Notes under the pieces: model-generated
The model's database searches: none
Told to the model about the DNA's origin: nothing
What the model saw: only the letters and a program-made list of their open reading frames with translations
Made by a program: the position numbers and the translations under genes
Shown here: one piece after another, positions 52,237-60,935 of the stretch
Layout: every line of letters starts with the position of its first letter
Numbering within the stretch: the first letter of the stretch is position 1
Assembly: GCA_963720785.1 (NCBI GenBank)
Contig: CAVRGQ010000008.1
Span: forward strand, 806,001-870,000
Direction of reading: 5' to 3'
Length of the DNA: 64,000 nt
Origin: CAVRGQ01 sp963720785
GTDB taxonomy: Bacteria > Actinomycetota > Acidimicrobiia > IMCC26256 > DASPTH01

Positions 52237-53460
52237 ATGGACACCACGATCGACCTGCTCGACCCGGACCGTTTCCAGCGGCTCGAGCATCACGACATGT
52301 TCCGTCGGCTGCGGGCCGAGAACCCCGTCTCGTGGCACGAGATGCCCGGTGAGGACGGCTTCTGGTCGCTGGTGAAGCACAAGGACGTCGTCGAGGTGAA
52401 CCGCGACGCCGAGCGGTTCTCGTCGGAGAAGGGCGGCACCACGCTCTTCGACAACCGCGGCGAGAACGGCTTCGACATGCGGGGCGTGATGATGCTGGAG
52501 ACCGATCCGCCCCGGCACACGCGCTACCGCCTGCTCGTCAACAAGGGCTTCACCCCGCGCATGATCGGCGTGCTCGAGCAGTACCTCCGCAACCGCGCCA
52601 CGCTCATCGTCGACAACGTGATCGAGCGCGGCGAGTGCGACTTCGTCGTCGACCTCGCCTCGGAGCTGCCGCTGCAGGCGATCGCCGAGATCATGGGCGT
52701 GCCGCAGGAGGACCGCAAGCTCATCTTCGAGTGGTCGAACGCGATGGTCGGCGCCGACGACCCCGAGTTCGCGGCGTCGCCCGACGAGGCCATGACCGCG
52801 TCGGCCTCCCTCTACGCGTACGCGAACGACCTGGCGAAGCAGCGCCGCAGCGACCCGCGCGACGACATCGTCACCAAGCTCATCAACGCCGAGGTCGACG
52901 GCGAACAGCTCAGCGAGCTCGAGTTCGACATGTTCATGCTGCTGCTCGCGGTCGCGGGCAACGAGACCACGCGCAACACCACCGCGTGGGGCATGTGGGC
53001 GCTCATGCAGCACCCGGAGCAGTACGCGGCGCTGCGCGGCGACATGGACGGCCTGCTCGGCAGCGCGGTCGAGGAGATCCTCCGCTGGGCGTCGCCGGTC
53101 ATGTACTTCCGGCGCACCGCCACGTGCGACACCGAGGTCGCCGGTCAGGCAATCCGTGAGGGCGACAAGGTCGTCATGTGGCACATCTCCGCCAACCGCG
53201 ACGAGGACGTGTTCGACGACCCCTTCCGCTTCGACATCACGCGTGATCCCAACGACCACGTCGCGTTCGGTGGCGGCGGACACCACTTCTGTCTCGGCGC
53301 CAACCTGGCGCGGGCGGAGTTGCGCTTCATCTTCGAGGAGGTGCTCGAGCGCATCCCCGACATGCGCGCCGCGGCCGACCCGGACATCCTGCGCTCGAAC
53401 TTCATCGGCGGCATCAAGCACTTGCCCGTGACGTTCACCCCGGGCACGCGCAAGGGCTGA
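52237..53460 (+). CDS. Cytochrome P450
   Basis: This 407-residue soluble bacterial P450 has the I-helix AGNETTRN at about residue 239, the ExxR motif in EEILRWASPVMYFRR near 279, and the haem-thiolate loop AFGGGGHHFCLGANLAR with Cys351. Layout and FRRTATCDTEVAGQAI resemble CYP125/CYP142/CYP124-like lipid or sterol hydroxylases, so a hydrophobic substrate is plausible but unproven. ATG 52237 has a GGGGGG run upstream. It is last in the operon beginning near 46-47 kb and ends at the repeated hairpin. Confidence 0.92.
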   Translation: MDTTIDLLDPDRFQRLEHHDMFRRLRAENPVSWHEMPGEDGFWSLVKHKDVVEVNRDAERFSSEKGGTTLFDNRGENGFDMRGVMMLETDPPRHTRYRLLVNKGFTPRMIGVLEQYLRNRATLIVDNVIERGECDFVVDLASELPLQAIAEIMGVPQEDRKLIFEWSNAMVGADDPEFAASPDEAMTASASLYAYANDLAKQRRSDPRDDIVTKLINAEVDGEQLSELEFDMFMLLLAVAGNETTRNTTAWGMWALMQHPEQYAALRGDMDGLLGSAVEEILRWASPVMYFRRTATCDTEVAGQAIREGDKVVMWHISANRDEDVFDDPFRFDITRDPNDHVAFGGGGHHFCLGANLARAELRFIFEEVLERIPDMRAAADPDILRSNFIGGIKHLPVTFTPGTRKG

Positions 53461-53465
53461 AGCCG

Positions 53466-53512
53466 AACCGGCGTCAATTCCTGCCCATAGTGGGCTCGGA
53501 TTGACGCCGGTT
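53466..53512. terminator. Long hairpin, copy B of the convergent-junction element
   Basis: Arms AACCGGCGTCAAT and ATTGACGCCGGTT pair perfectly, with an inner GCCCA/TGGGC stem. It matches copy A (36527-36577) except for a few bases in the centre, and lies five bases after the P450 stop, in a convergent junction with the CoA-transferase gene. Confidence 0.75.
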
Positions 53513-53518
53513 GAGCAA

Positions 53519-54754
53519 TCAGGCGACGACGCCGCGGACCTTCAGGTCGATGACGGTGTCCCAGTCCATGCCGAGGTCCTCGACGAGGATCGTGTCGCCG
53601 TGCTCGTTGAACGCGGGGCCGCGCTTCGCGGGCGCGGGCTCCTCGTCGAACTGCACCGGCGTGGCCACCACGCGGTACGGCTTGCCGTCGTGAGTCTCGC
53701 AGTCCTGCACGTAGCCGTTGGCGATGGTCTGCGGGTCGGACGCGATCTCGAGCGAGTCCTGCGCCACCGCCCACTGCGCCTTCATCCCGGTGAACGCCTC
53801 ACGCCAGTGCGCAAGCGGCCTCGACGAGATGGTGTCCCACACCAGGCGCGCCGCGATCGGCGCGTTGGCCATGAACGTGTCGGAGTCGGTGCTGAAGCGC
53901 GGGTCGGTGGCGTACTCGGCCAGGCCGAGCCGCTCGCAGAACTCGGGCCAGTAGTGAAAGCCCTGCAGCGCTGAGAACACGATGAAGCGGTCGTCGCTCG
54001 TGCGGTAGGTGCCGACGATCGGGTTCGTGGGAGTGGCGATCTCGTCGTCGGCGAGCTGCTGGTTCCAGGGCTCGCCGGTCTGTTGCGAGATCGCGACCGC
54101 CCCACCCAGGGCCCACATGCCGGTGGCGAGCAGCGACACGTCGACCACGTGGGTGCGGCCCGTGCGCTCGCGGTCGAGCAGCGCGGTGGCGATGCCACCG
54201 GCGATGACCATGGCGCCGAGGTTGTCGCCGAACGCCGGCGCGGGCTGGGTGGGCGGCATCGGGTGCTGCTTGGCGCGCAACGTGTCGGCGACGCCGGAAC
54301 GTGCCCAGAAGCCGAGGAAGTCGTAGCCGCCGGCGTTGACGTCGGGCCCGCGCACGCCGTACCCGCTGCCCCGCACGTAGACGATGTCGGGGTTGTGCTC
54401 GCGCACCTCCTCGACCGTGATGTGCAGCTTCTCGCACACGTACGGGAGCTTGTTCACGAGGAACACGTCGGACTGGGCGATCAGCTGGTGCAGGATGGCG
54501 AGGCCGTCGGGATCGGACAGGTCGAGGCCGAGGCTGCGCTTCCCCCGGTTGGAGTTCTCCACCAGCACCTGCACGTCGGTGCCGAACCCGAGGATCCCCA
54601 CCTGCCCGAGGCCCCGCATCGCGTCGCCGCGCTCGGGGTGCTCGATCTTGATCACCTCGGCGCCCCAGTCGGCGAGGATCGCGGAGGCGAGGGGGACGAA
54701 GGTGTGCTCCGCCACCTCGAGGATGCGGATGCCCTGCAGCAGATCGTTGCTCAT
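53519..54754 (-). CDS. CaiB/BaiF family III CoA-transferase
   Basis: This 411-residue CoA-transferase reads GIRILEVAEHTFVPLASAIL, ADWGAEVIKIEHPERGDAMR, SNRGKRSLGLDLSDPDGL and DIVYVRGSGYGVRGPDVNAG, with the C-terminal NEHGDTILVEDLGMDW. The YGVRGPD loop and GG-YDFLGFWARSG resemble actinobacterial enzymes linked to bile-acid and steroid-like acids. It is divergent from the ETF gene; only 40 bases separate the starts, so the promoters overlap. Confidence 0.9.
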   Translation of the reverse strand: MSNDLLQGIRILEVAEHTFVPLASAILADWGAEVIKIEHPERGDAMRGLGQVGILGFGTDVQVLVENSNRGKRSLGLDLSDPDGLAILHQLIAQSDVFLVNKLPYVCEKLHITVEEVREHNPDIVYVRGSGYGVRGPDVNAGGYDFLGFWARSGVADTLRAKQHPMPPTQPAPAFGDNLGAMVIAGGIATALLDRERTGRTHVVDVSLLATGMWALGGAVAISQQTGEPWNQQLADDEIATPTNPIVGTYRTSDDRFIVFSALQGFHYWPEFCERLGLAEYATDPRFSTDSDTFMANAPIAARLVWDTISSRPLAHWREAFTGMKAQWAVAQDSLEIASDPQTIANGYVQDCETHDGKPYRVVATPVQFDEEPAPAKRGPAFNEHGDTILVEDLGMDWDTVIDLKVRGVVA

Positions 54755-54794
54755 CGGGGTGATCGTATGGGCGTCGCCGGTAACGTGACCGGCC

Positions 54795-56594
54795 GTGCGC
54801 ATTGCAGTGCTGGTGAAGCAGATCCCCGCCTTCGAGGAGATGGAGCTCGGGCCCGACGGCCGGCTCGTCCGCGAGGGACTCGACCTCGAGATGAATCCCT
54901 ATTGCCGCCGGGCCGTCGCCCAGGCGGTGGCTCTCGGGCAGGAGCTCGACGGCGGGCACGAGGTCCTGTTCGTGACCCTCGGGCCCCCGCCCGCCGAGGA
55001 CGTGCTCCGCGAGGCGCTGGCGTGGGCGATCGAGCGCGGCGTCGACGCACGGGGTCTGCACGTGAGCGATCCCGCATTCGCGGGCAGCGACACCCTCGCC
55101 ACCGCGCGGGCGCTCGCCGCCGCGCTGCAACACGCGGGACCGTTCGACCTCGTGCTCGCGGGCCGCAACTCCGTCGACGCCGACACCGGTCAGGTGGGCC
55201 CCGAGCTCGCCGAGCTGCTCGACCTCCCCTTCCTCACCGGCGTGCGCCACCTGCAGATCGACGCCGGCCCCGATGGTGGCGGCACGGTGAACGCCCGGTG
55301 CGAGCACGACGACGGCTGGGTGCAGGCGGAAGTCGCGCTGCCCTCGGTGCTGAGCACCGCCGAACGCCTCATCGACCCCTGCAAGGTCGACCCGCCCGGC
55401 CGCGCGGCGGTGCCCGCCGAGCTCATCGACGTCGTGAACGCCGCCACCCTCGGCGCCGGCCCGTGGGGCCAGGCGGGCAGCCCCACCTGGGTGGGCGACG
55501 TGAAGGTCCACGAGGTGTCGCGCGAGCAGGTGGTGCTCGGCGGCACCGTCGCGGAGCAGGTGGCCCGAGCTGTCGAACTCCTCGTTGCGCGTGGTGCGCT
55601 CGGCGACGACGTGGCGGCCGCGGCCGCGGCCGTGACCGTCCCGCCCTCACGACCGGCGACCGGTCCGATCGTCGCGGTGGTCGCCGAACCCCACCGCCAG
55701 CACGACACCCGCGAACTGCTGGGCGCCGCCGCCGCCCTGGCCGCCGAGATCGACGGGTTCGCGGTGGCGGTGGTGTTCGGCGACGACGACGCCGACCCGC
55801 TCTCCACCTGGGGCGCCGACGCGGTGGCGCGCATCGAGGGCGCTCACACCGAGGAGGACGCCGCCGCCACGCTCGGCGCCTGGTGCGACGACCTCACCCC
55901 GTGGGCCGTCCTCGCGCCGAGCACCGCCTGGGGCCGCGAGGTTGCGTCACGGGTCGCCGCCCATCTGGGCGCGGGTCTCACCGGCGACGCGGTCGACCTG
56001 GAGGTGCGCGACGGCCGCCTCGTCGCGTGGAAGCCCGCGTTCGGCGGCCAGCTCGTCGCCGCCATCGAGACGCGTTCGCCGGTGCAGCTCGCGACCGTGC
56101 GGGTGGGCGTGCTGCCCGCACCCGCGCCGCGCGCGGCGTCGACCGTGGTGTCGCGTCCCGTCACCGCACGCAATCGCGGCCGGGTGAAGGTGCTCGCCCG
56201 CACGCGCGACGACGACCTCGACACCCTCGCCGAGGCCGGCGCGGTCATCGGCGTAGGCCGCGGCATCGACCCGTCGGAGTACGACGACCTCCAGCCGCTC
56301 GTCGACGCGCTCGGCGCCGAGCTCGGCGCGACCCGCAAGGTCACCGACGCGGGCTGGCTGCCCCGTGCGCGTCAGATCGGCATCACCGGGCGCACCATCT
56401 CGCCGCGGCTCTTCGTGTCGATCGGCGCGAGCGGCAAGTTCAACCACATGGTGGGCGTGCGCGCGTCGGGCACCGTGCTCGCGATCAACCCCGACCCCGA
56501 CGCGCTCGTGTTCGGCGTGAGCGACATCGGCATCGTGGCCGACTGGCACGAAGCCGTCCCGCTCCTCGCCAAGGCGTTGTCCGGCCGCTCCTGA
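54795..56594 (+). CDS. Fused electron transfer flavoprotein (EtfB-EtfA)
   Basis: The 599-residue chain joins both ETF subunits. Residues about 1-260 are EtfB (MRIAVLVKQIPAFEE, AVAQAVALGQELDGGHEVLF, LVLAGRNSVDADTGQVGPEL, KVHEVSREQV). Residues about 290-599 are EtfA (GPIVAVVAEPHRQHDTRELL, AVLAPSTAWGREVASRVAAH and the FAD-binding block GVGRGIDPSEYDDLQPLVDA with RQIGITGRTISPRLFVSIGA). Normal ETFs have two separate chains. It would carry electrons from acyl-CoA dehydrogenases to the membrane quinone pool. SIGASGKFNHMVGVR differs from the usual GISGAIQH but keeps the fold. Confidence 0.9.
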   Translation: MRIAVLVKQIPAFEEMELGPDGRLVREGLDLEMNPYCRRAVAQAVALGQELDGGHEVLFVTLGPPPAEDVLREALAWAIERGVDARGLHVSDPAFAGSDTLATARALAAALQHAGPFDLVLAGRNSVDADTGQVGPELAELLDLPFLTGVRHLQIDAGPDGGGTVNARCEHDDGWVQAEVALPSVLSTAERLIDPCKVDPPGRAAVPAELIDVVNAATLGAGPWGQAGSPTWVGDVKVHEVSREQVVLGGTVAEQVARAVELLVARGALGDDVAAAAAAVTVPPSRPATGPIVAVVAEPHRQHDTRELLGAAAALAAEIDGFAVAVVFGDDDADPLSTWGADAVARIEGAHTEEDAAATLGAWCDDLTPWAVLAPSTAWGREVASRVAAHLGAGLTGDAVDLEVRDGRLVAWKPAFGGQLVAAIETRSPVQLATVRVGVLPAPAPRAASTVVSRPVTARNRGRVKVLARTRDDDLDTLAEAGAVIGVGRGIDPSEYDDLQPLVDALGAELGATRKVTDAGWLPRARQIGITGRTISPRLFVSIGASGKFNHMVGVRASGTVLAINPDPDALVFGVSDIGIVADWHEAVPLLAKALSGRS

Positions 56595-56679
56595 TCAATT
56601 CCTCGCACAGGCGCACACCAGTAGAGTTCGCCTTTCTCCACCGGACCCGGCGGGGAACACAGCGGAAAGGTTGTGCACT

Positions 56680-56940
56680 GTGCAGGTCATCGCGACGCAC
56701 GAGGTCAAGGACGTCGACCACTGGTTCGCCTCGCCCAAGCGGGCGGAGTTCTTCGAAGCCCGGGGCATGAAGGTGACACCTTTCCGCCAGCCGGGCGGTA
56801 GCGAGAAGTCGGTGGCTCTCCTCATCGAGACGCCGGACATGGAGTCCCTCCAGGCCGCGCTCGAAACGGAAGAGGCGCAGGCGGCCGAGAAGTACGACGG
56901 CGTCCTGGCCGAGACGATCAAGATCTTCGTCGCCGAATAG
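56680..56940 (+). CDS. Small conserved protein, possible ferredoxin-like alpha+beta barrel
   Basis: This 86-residue frame reads QVIATHEVKDVDHWFASPKR, then AEFFEARGMKVTPFRQPGG and SVALLIETPDMESLQAALET. The length and beta-alpha-beta-beta layout resemble dimeric ABM/Dabb-type barrels; similar proteins in actinobacteria are usually unnamed. GTG 56680 is used because GGAAAGG lies nine bases upstream (a TTG at 56671 is in frame too). It is isolated between the ETF gene and a convergent hairpin, and its role is unknown. Confidence 0.65.
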   Translation: MQVIATHEVKDVDHWFASPKRAEFFEARGMKVTPFRQPGGSEKSVALLIETPDMESLQAALETEEAQAAEKYDGVLAETIKIFVAE

Positions 56941-56978
56941 ACACCTTCGAGTCCGTCGGCCGCGTGCACGGCGCCGGC

Positions 56979-57000
56979 GTTCGGCCCGGGAGGGCCGAAC
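56979..57000. terminator. Perfect hairpin at convergent junction
   Basis: GTTCGGCCC and GGGCCGAAC pair fully around GGGA, between the small protein gene (ends 56940) and the Mo-hydroxylase large-subunit gene (ends 57044). Likely terminator for one or both. Confidence 0.65.
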
Positions 57001-57043
57001 CCGCCCGGCCTGTAGCCGAGCGGCAGCGAGGCCAGAGTGAAAG

Positions 57044-59458
57044 TCAAATATCGATCTGGTCTTCTTCGGTGAGGTCCTTGCGTTCGCGCACGGGGAGGCG
57101 GCCGAAGCCCGCGGGAGGCTCACGCCACGCGGGCGGCGGGTAGCCCGCCTCGGCGTCGCGGATCGCCCGCCACACCTTCTCGGGGGTGAGCGGCATGTCG
57201 AGGTGGCGCACCCCGAGGTGGCTGAGCGCGTCGACCACCGCGTTCTGCACCGCGGGCGTGCTGCCGACCGTGGCGGACTCGCCGATGCCCTTGGCGCCGA
57301 GCGGGTTGAGCGGCGACGGGGTCTCCGTGTGCGCAACTTCCCAGTGCCTGAACTCCGCTGCGCTCGGGAGCGCGTACTCCGCGAGGGTCGACGTGATCGG
57401 GTTGCCGTCGTCGTCGTAGACGAAGTGCTCGTAGAGCGCCTGCGAGATCCCTGACGCGAGGCCGCCGTGCACCTGGCCGTCGACGAGCATCGGGTTGATG
57501 ATGCGCCCGCAGTCGTCGACCGCGATGTGGCGCACGAGGTCGACCTCGCCGGTCTCACGGTCGATCTCGACCACGGACACGTGCGCGCCGAACGGGAAGG
57601 TGGCGCCGATGGCCTTGAAGTCGTACTCGGCCGAGAGGGGCTCGCCCTGCCCGGCGGCCTCGGTGGCGACCTCGGCCCACGTGAACGACTTCGACGGCGT
57701 GCCCGCGACCGCGAGCCCGCCGTCGCCGGTGACGACGATGTCCTCCGGTGCGGCCTCGAGCATCCCGGCTGCGATGTGCCGGGCGCGGTCGAGGACGGTG
57801 TGCGCGGCGCCGAGCACGGCGCTGCCCGCGAGCTGCAACGAGCGCGAGCCACCGGTGCCGCTGCCGCGCGGCACCTGCGCGGTGTCGGACTGGATGAAGG
57901 TGATCTTGTCGATCTCGATGCCGAGCTCGCCCGCGACGATCTGCGAGTACGCGGTGGCGTGGCCCTGCCCGTGGGCTGACGTACCCGCCTTCACCGTGGC
58001 CGTGCCGTCGCCGTGCACCTCGACCTGGCCGTACTCGCCACTGCCCTGCGCGGTGATCTCGACGTAGACGGCCATGCCGATGCCGAGCAGCTTGACGTAG
58101 TCGCGCGCGCCGTCCTGTTCACGACGCCGAGCCTGCTCCGCGAGCAACGCGTCGTAGCCCGCGATGCGCAGCGCCTCGGTGAGCGCCTTGTCGTACTCGC
58201 CGACGTCGTAGGTGACGCCGCTGAGAGTGGTGAAGGGGAACTCCTCGGGACGGATGAAGTTGCGCCGCCGCAGCTCCGCCGGGTCGATGCCCAACTCGTC
58301 GGCCGCGAGGTCCATCGCCCGCTCGATGAGCGCGGCCGCCTCCGGACGCCCGGCGCCGCGGTACGCGCCCAGCGGCGCGGTGTTGGTGACCACCGCCGCG
58401 CCGTCGAAGCCGATCTTGGGGATGTGGTACACGCCCTGCGCCATCATGCGCGTCGGGCCGTTGGCGAACATGCCGCCGAAACCGCCGTACGCGCCGGAGT
58501 CGCCGACCACCTGGCAGCGCAGACCGACGATCGTGCCGTCCTTGTGGAGACCGAGCTCGACGTACTGCACCTGACCGCGCCCGTGCGGCAGCGTGAGCAT
58601 GTTCTCGGATCGGCCCTCGATGAACTTCACCGGGCGGCCGAGGTCGAGCGCGAGGCGCGTGGCCACGATGCCCTCTGGCGACCAGTGCTTGCCGCCGAAC
58701 GAACCACCCACGTGCGGCGCGATGAGCCGCACCTGCTCGGGCTCGAGCCCGAACTGCTGGGCGATGCGGCCGCGGATCATGTGCGGCATCTGGCACGCGA
58801 GGTACACGGTGAGGCGGAACTCGTCGCCCTCGGCGCCGGGGATCACGGCGAGCGCGGAACCCTCCATCGGGACCACCGCGACGCGCTGGTTCTCGAACCG
58901 GCCGCGCACGACCACGTCGGCGCCCGCGAGCGGGTCGTAGCCGTCGGGCTCGCGCTGGCCGAACACGAGGTTCGTGCCGATGTCGTCGTAGAGCACGGGG
59001 GCCGACTCGTCCATCGCGAACTCGAAGTCGACGACCGGCGGCAGCGGCTCGTAGTCGACCACCACCAGCTCGGCGGCGTCGATCGCCTGCAACTTCGTCT
59101 CCGCGGCGACCACGGCGATCGCGTCGCCCACGTAGCGGACGCGACCCTTGGCGAGTGGGTGGTGCACCACCGCGGGGTTCAGCGCCATGAGGCCGGTGTG
59201 CGGTGGGAGGTCGAAGTCGTCGCTCGTCCACACCCCGACGACACCCGGCATCTCGCGCGCCTCGGACACGTCGACGCCGGTGATCTCCGCGTGCGCAACG
59301 GTGGAGCGCACGAACGCGAGGTGCACGACGTCGGGGAGGTCGAGATTGTCGATGAAGGTGCCCTCACCACGCAGCAGCGCGGGGTCCTCGACGCGGCGGA
59401 CGGGCGCGCCGACCAGCGAGCCGGCTCCGAACGGTGTGGTCCCGGCAGTGGCGGTCAT
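57044..59458 (-). CDS. Molybdenum hydroxylase large (molybdopterin) subunit, CoxL/CutL-like form II
   Basis: This 804-residue subunit carries VGAPVRRVEDPALLRGEGTF, RVRYVGDAIAVVAAETKL, HVGGSFGGKHWSPEG (MCD loop), the form-II active-site AYRGAGRPEAAALIERAMD, GTGGSRSLQLAGSAVLGA and GAKGIGESATVGSTPAVQNA with the base Glu. The lack of the VAYRCSFR loop argues against a true CO dehydrogenase; it is more likely an aldehyde, purine-like or aromatic-ring hydroxylase. Its start overlaps the medium-subunit stop (ATGA). It completes a full small-medium-large operon, unlike the orphan paralog at 8654-11005. Confidence 0.93.
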   Translation of the reverse strand: MTATAGTTPFGAGSLVGAPVRRVEDPALLRGEGTFIDNLDLPDVVHLAFVRSTVAHAEITGVDVSEAREMPGVVGVWTSDDFDLPPHTGLMALNPAVVHHPLAKGRVRYVGDAIAVVAAETKLQAIDAAELVVVDYEPLPPVVDFEFAMDESAPVLYDDIGTNLVFGQREPDGYDPLAGADVVVRGRFENQRVAVVPMEGSALAVIPGAEGDEFRLTVYLACQMPHMIRGRIAQQFGLEPEQVRLIAPHVGGSFGGKHWSPEGIVATRLALDLGRPVKFIEGRSENMLTLPHGRGQVQYVELGLHKDGTIVGLRCQVVGDSGAYGGFGGMFANGPTRMMAQGVYHIPKIGFDGAAVVTNTAPLGAYRGAGRPEAAALIERAMDLAADELGIDPAELRRRNFIRPEEFPFTTLSGVTYDVGEYDKALTEALRIAGYDALLAEQARRREQDGARDYVKLLGIGMAVYVEITAQGSGEYGQVEVHGDGTATVKAGTSAHGQGHATAYSQIVAGELGIEIDKITFIQSDTAQVPRGSGTGGSRSLQLAGSAVLGAAHTVLDRARHIAAGMLEAAPEDIVVTGDGGLAVAGTPSKSFTWAEVATEAAGQGEPLSAEYDFKAIGATFPFGAHVSVVEIDRETGEVDLVRHIAVDDCGRIINPMLVDGQVHGGLASGISQALYEHFVYDDDGNPITSTLAEYALPSAAEFRHWEVAHTETPSPLNPLGAKGIGESATVGSTPAVQNAVVDALSHLGVRHLDMPLTPEKVWRAIRDAEAGYPPPAWREPPAGFGRLPVRERKDLTEEDQIDI

Positions 59459-60294
59459 CGTTGCGCTCCCGGGCCGTTGGCGACGGTGGTGAGGGCCCGG
59501 CGCACGAGCACGCGTGCCAGGTGTTGGCGGTACTCGACCGACGCGTTGAGGTCGGCCGTGGGGTCGGTGCCGTCGGCGGCGTGCGCGGCGGCGTCCTCCG
59601 GCGAGGCCCCGGCGCGCAGCGCCTCCTCCACCGTGGCCGCGCGCAGCGGCTTCGACCCCATGTTCACCAGCGCGACACCGGGGTGGTCGCCGCCGACTGC
59701 GGCCACGCCGACGATCGCCCAGTCCTGGGCCCGCCGGTTGAATTTCTCGAACGCCCAGCCGGCACCGTTCGTCTTCGGCACCCGCACCTCGGTGATCACC
59801 TCGTCGGGCGCGAGCGCAGTCTCGAGGAAGTCGACGAAGAAGTCGTCGGCCGCAATCGCGCGCTCGCCCTGCGGACCCTTGGCGACGATCGTTCCGCCGA
59901 GTGCCAACACCACGGCGGGCAGATCGGACGCGGGATCACCGTGGGCGAGCGAGCCGCCGAGCGTGCCCCGGTGGCGCACCTGCGGGTCACCGACCTGGCC
60001 GGCGGCGTGCCCGAGGAGGGGCACCGAGTCGCGCACGAGCGGATCGGTCTCGACATCGTGGTGACGGGTGAGCCCACCGATCGCGAGGTGGTCGCCGCCG
60101 TCGCGCACGTAGGCGAGGTCGGCGACGCGGGCGACGTCGATCAGCACCGTCGGCGTGGCGAGACGCAGCTTCATCAGCGGCAGCAGCGAGTGGCCACCCG
60201 CGATGAGCTTGGCCTCGTCGCCGTGCTCGGCGAGCAGCGCGACGGCGTCGTCGGCCGACTCCGCCCGGACGTACGAGAAGGAGGCGGGGATCAC
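59455..60294 (-). CDS. Molybdenum hydroxylase medium (FAD-binding) subunit
   Basis: This 279-residue FAD subunit has AKLIAGGHSLLPLMKLRLA and RHRGTLGGSLAHGDPASDLP, the two FAD-contact segments of the CoxM/HcrB family, plus LAIGGLTRHHDV before them. It passes electrons from the 2Fe-2S subunit to an acceptor. The GTG at 60294 (IPASFSYVRAESADD) is the family N-terminus, although the frame is open beyond. It overlaps the small subunit stop by four bases and the large subunit start by four, so all three are coupled. Confidence 0.92.
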   Translation of the reverse strand: MIPASFSYVRAESADDAVALLAEHGDEAKLIAGGHSLLPLMKLRLATPTVLIDVARVADLAYVRDGGDHLAIGGLTRHHDVETDPLVRDSVPLLGHAAGQVGDPQVRHRGTLGGSLAHGDPASDLPAVVLALGGTIVAKGPQGERAIAADDFFVDFLETALAPDEVITEVRVPKTNGAGWAFEKFNRRAQDWAIVGVAAVGGDHPGVALVNMGSKPLRAATVEEALRAGASPEDAAAHAADGTDPTADLNASVEYRQHLARVLVRRALTTVANGPGAQR

Positions 60295-60818
60295 GTGGCG
60301 GCTCCCGTGTCGTCGCCCGCTGCGGGGCCGACCACCCCGGACATGGCGGCGGAGCCGGCCATGACCGCGGCGACGATGTTCTGGTAGCCGGTGCAGCGGC
60401 AGAGGTTGCCCTCGAGGCCCTCGCGCACCTCGCCCTCCGACAAGGCGCCCTGCTCCATCGCCAGCGACACCGACGCCATCACCATCCCCGGGGTGCAGTA
60501 GCCGCACTGGAGGCCGTGGTGCTCCCGGAACGCCTCCTGCATGGGGTGGAGGGTGTCACCATCGGCCAGACCCTCGATGGTGAGGACCTCGTGACCGTCG
60601 GCCTGGACCGAGAGCACCGTGCACGACTTCACCGACTCACCGTCGAGCAGCACCGTGCAGGCGCCGCACGAGGTGGTGTCGCACCCGATGTTGGTGCCGG
60701 TGAGCCCCACCACCTCCCGCAGGTAGTGGACCAGCAGCGTGCGCGCCTCCACCGAGTTGCGGGTCCGCGTGCCGTTGACCGTGATCTCGACCTCGAGCGA
60801 GGACTGTTCTCTGGACAT
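60291..60818 (-). CDS. Molybdenum hydroxylase small (2Fe-2S) subunit
   Basis: This 175-residue subunit has a plant-ferredoxin-type cluster, GCDTTSCGACTVLLDGESV with the fourth Cys in VKSCTVL, and a C-terminal helical 2Fe-2S domain, LQCGYCTPGMVM with GNLCRCTGYQN. It takes electrons from the Mo centre. ATG 60818 matches the family start. It is the first gene in the operon. The upstream spacer to 60936 is shared with a divergent secreted-protein gene. Confidence 0.93.
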   Translation of the reverse strand: MSREQSSLEVEITVNGTRTRNSVEARTLLVHYLREVVGLTGTNIGCDTTSCGACTVLLDGESVKSCTVLSVQADGHEVLTIEGLADGDTLHPMQEAFREHHGLQCGYCTPGMVMASVSLAMEQGALSEGEVREGLEGNLCRCTGYQNIVAAVMAGSAAMSGVVGPAAGDDTGAAT

Positions 60819-60935
60819 GTGCCGGACCTTACTTTCCCCCGCGCTTTCCCCGCGGTGGCCGTATCCCGTCGCCGGCGCCGGACGTTGACCCGGATGAGCC
60901 GGCGTTTCCCGAGCCAGCGTTTCCCGGAGGTCGTC

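Noticed and set aside
54083..56770. 895-residue plus-strand open frame
   Set aside because: Out-of-frame shadow over the CoA-transferase and ETF genes with Arg-rich low-complexity sequence.
57044..60818. True CO dehydrogenase operon
   Set aside because: The loop AYRGAGR is the form II/other hydroxylase type; gene order small-medium-large also occurs in many other Mo hydroxylases.
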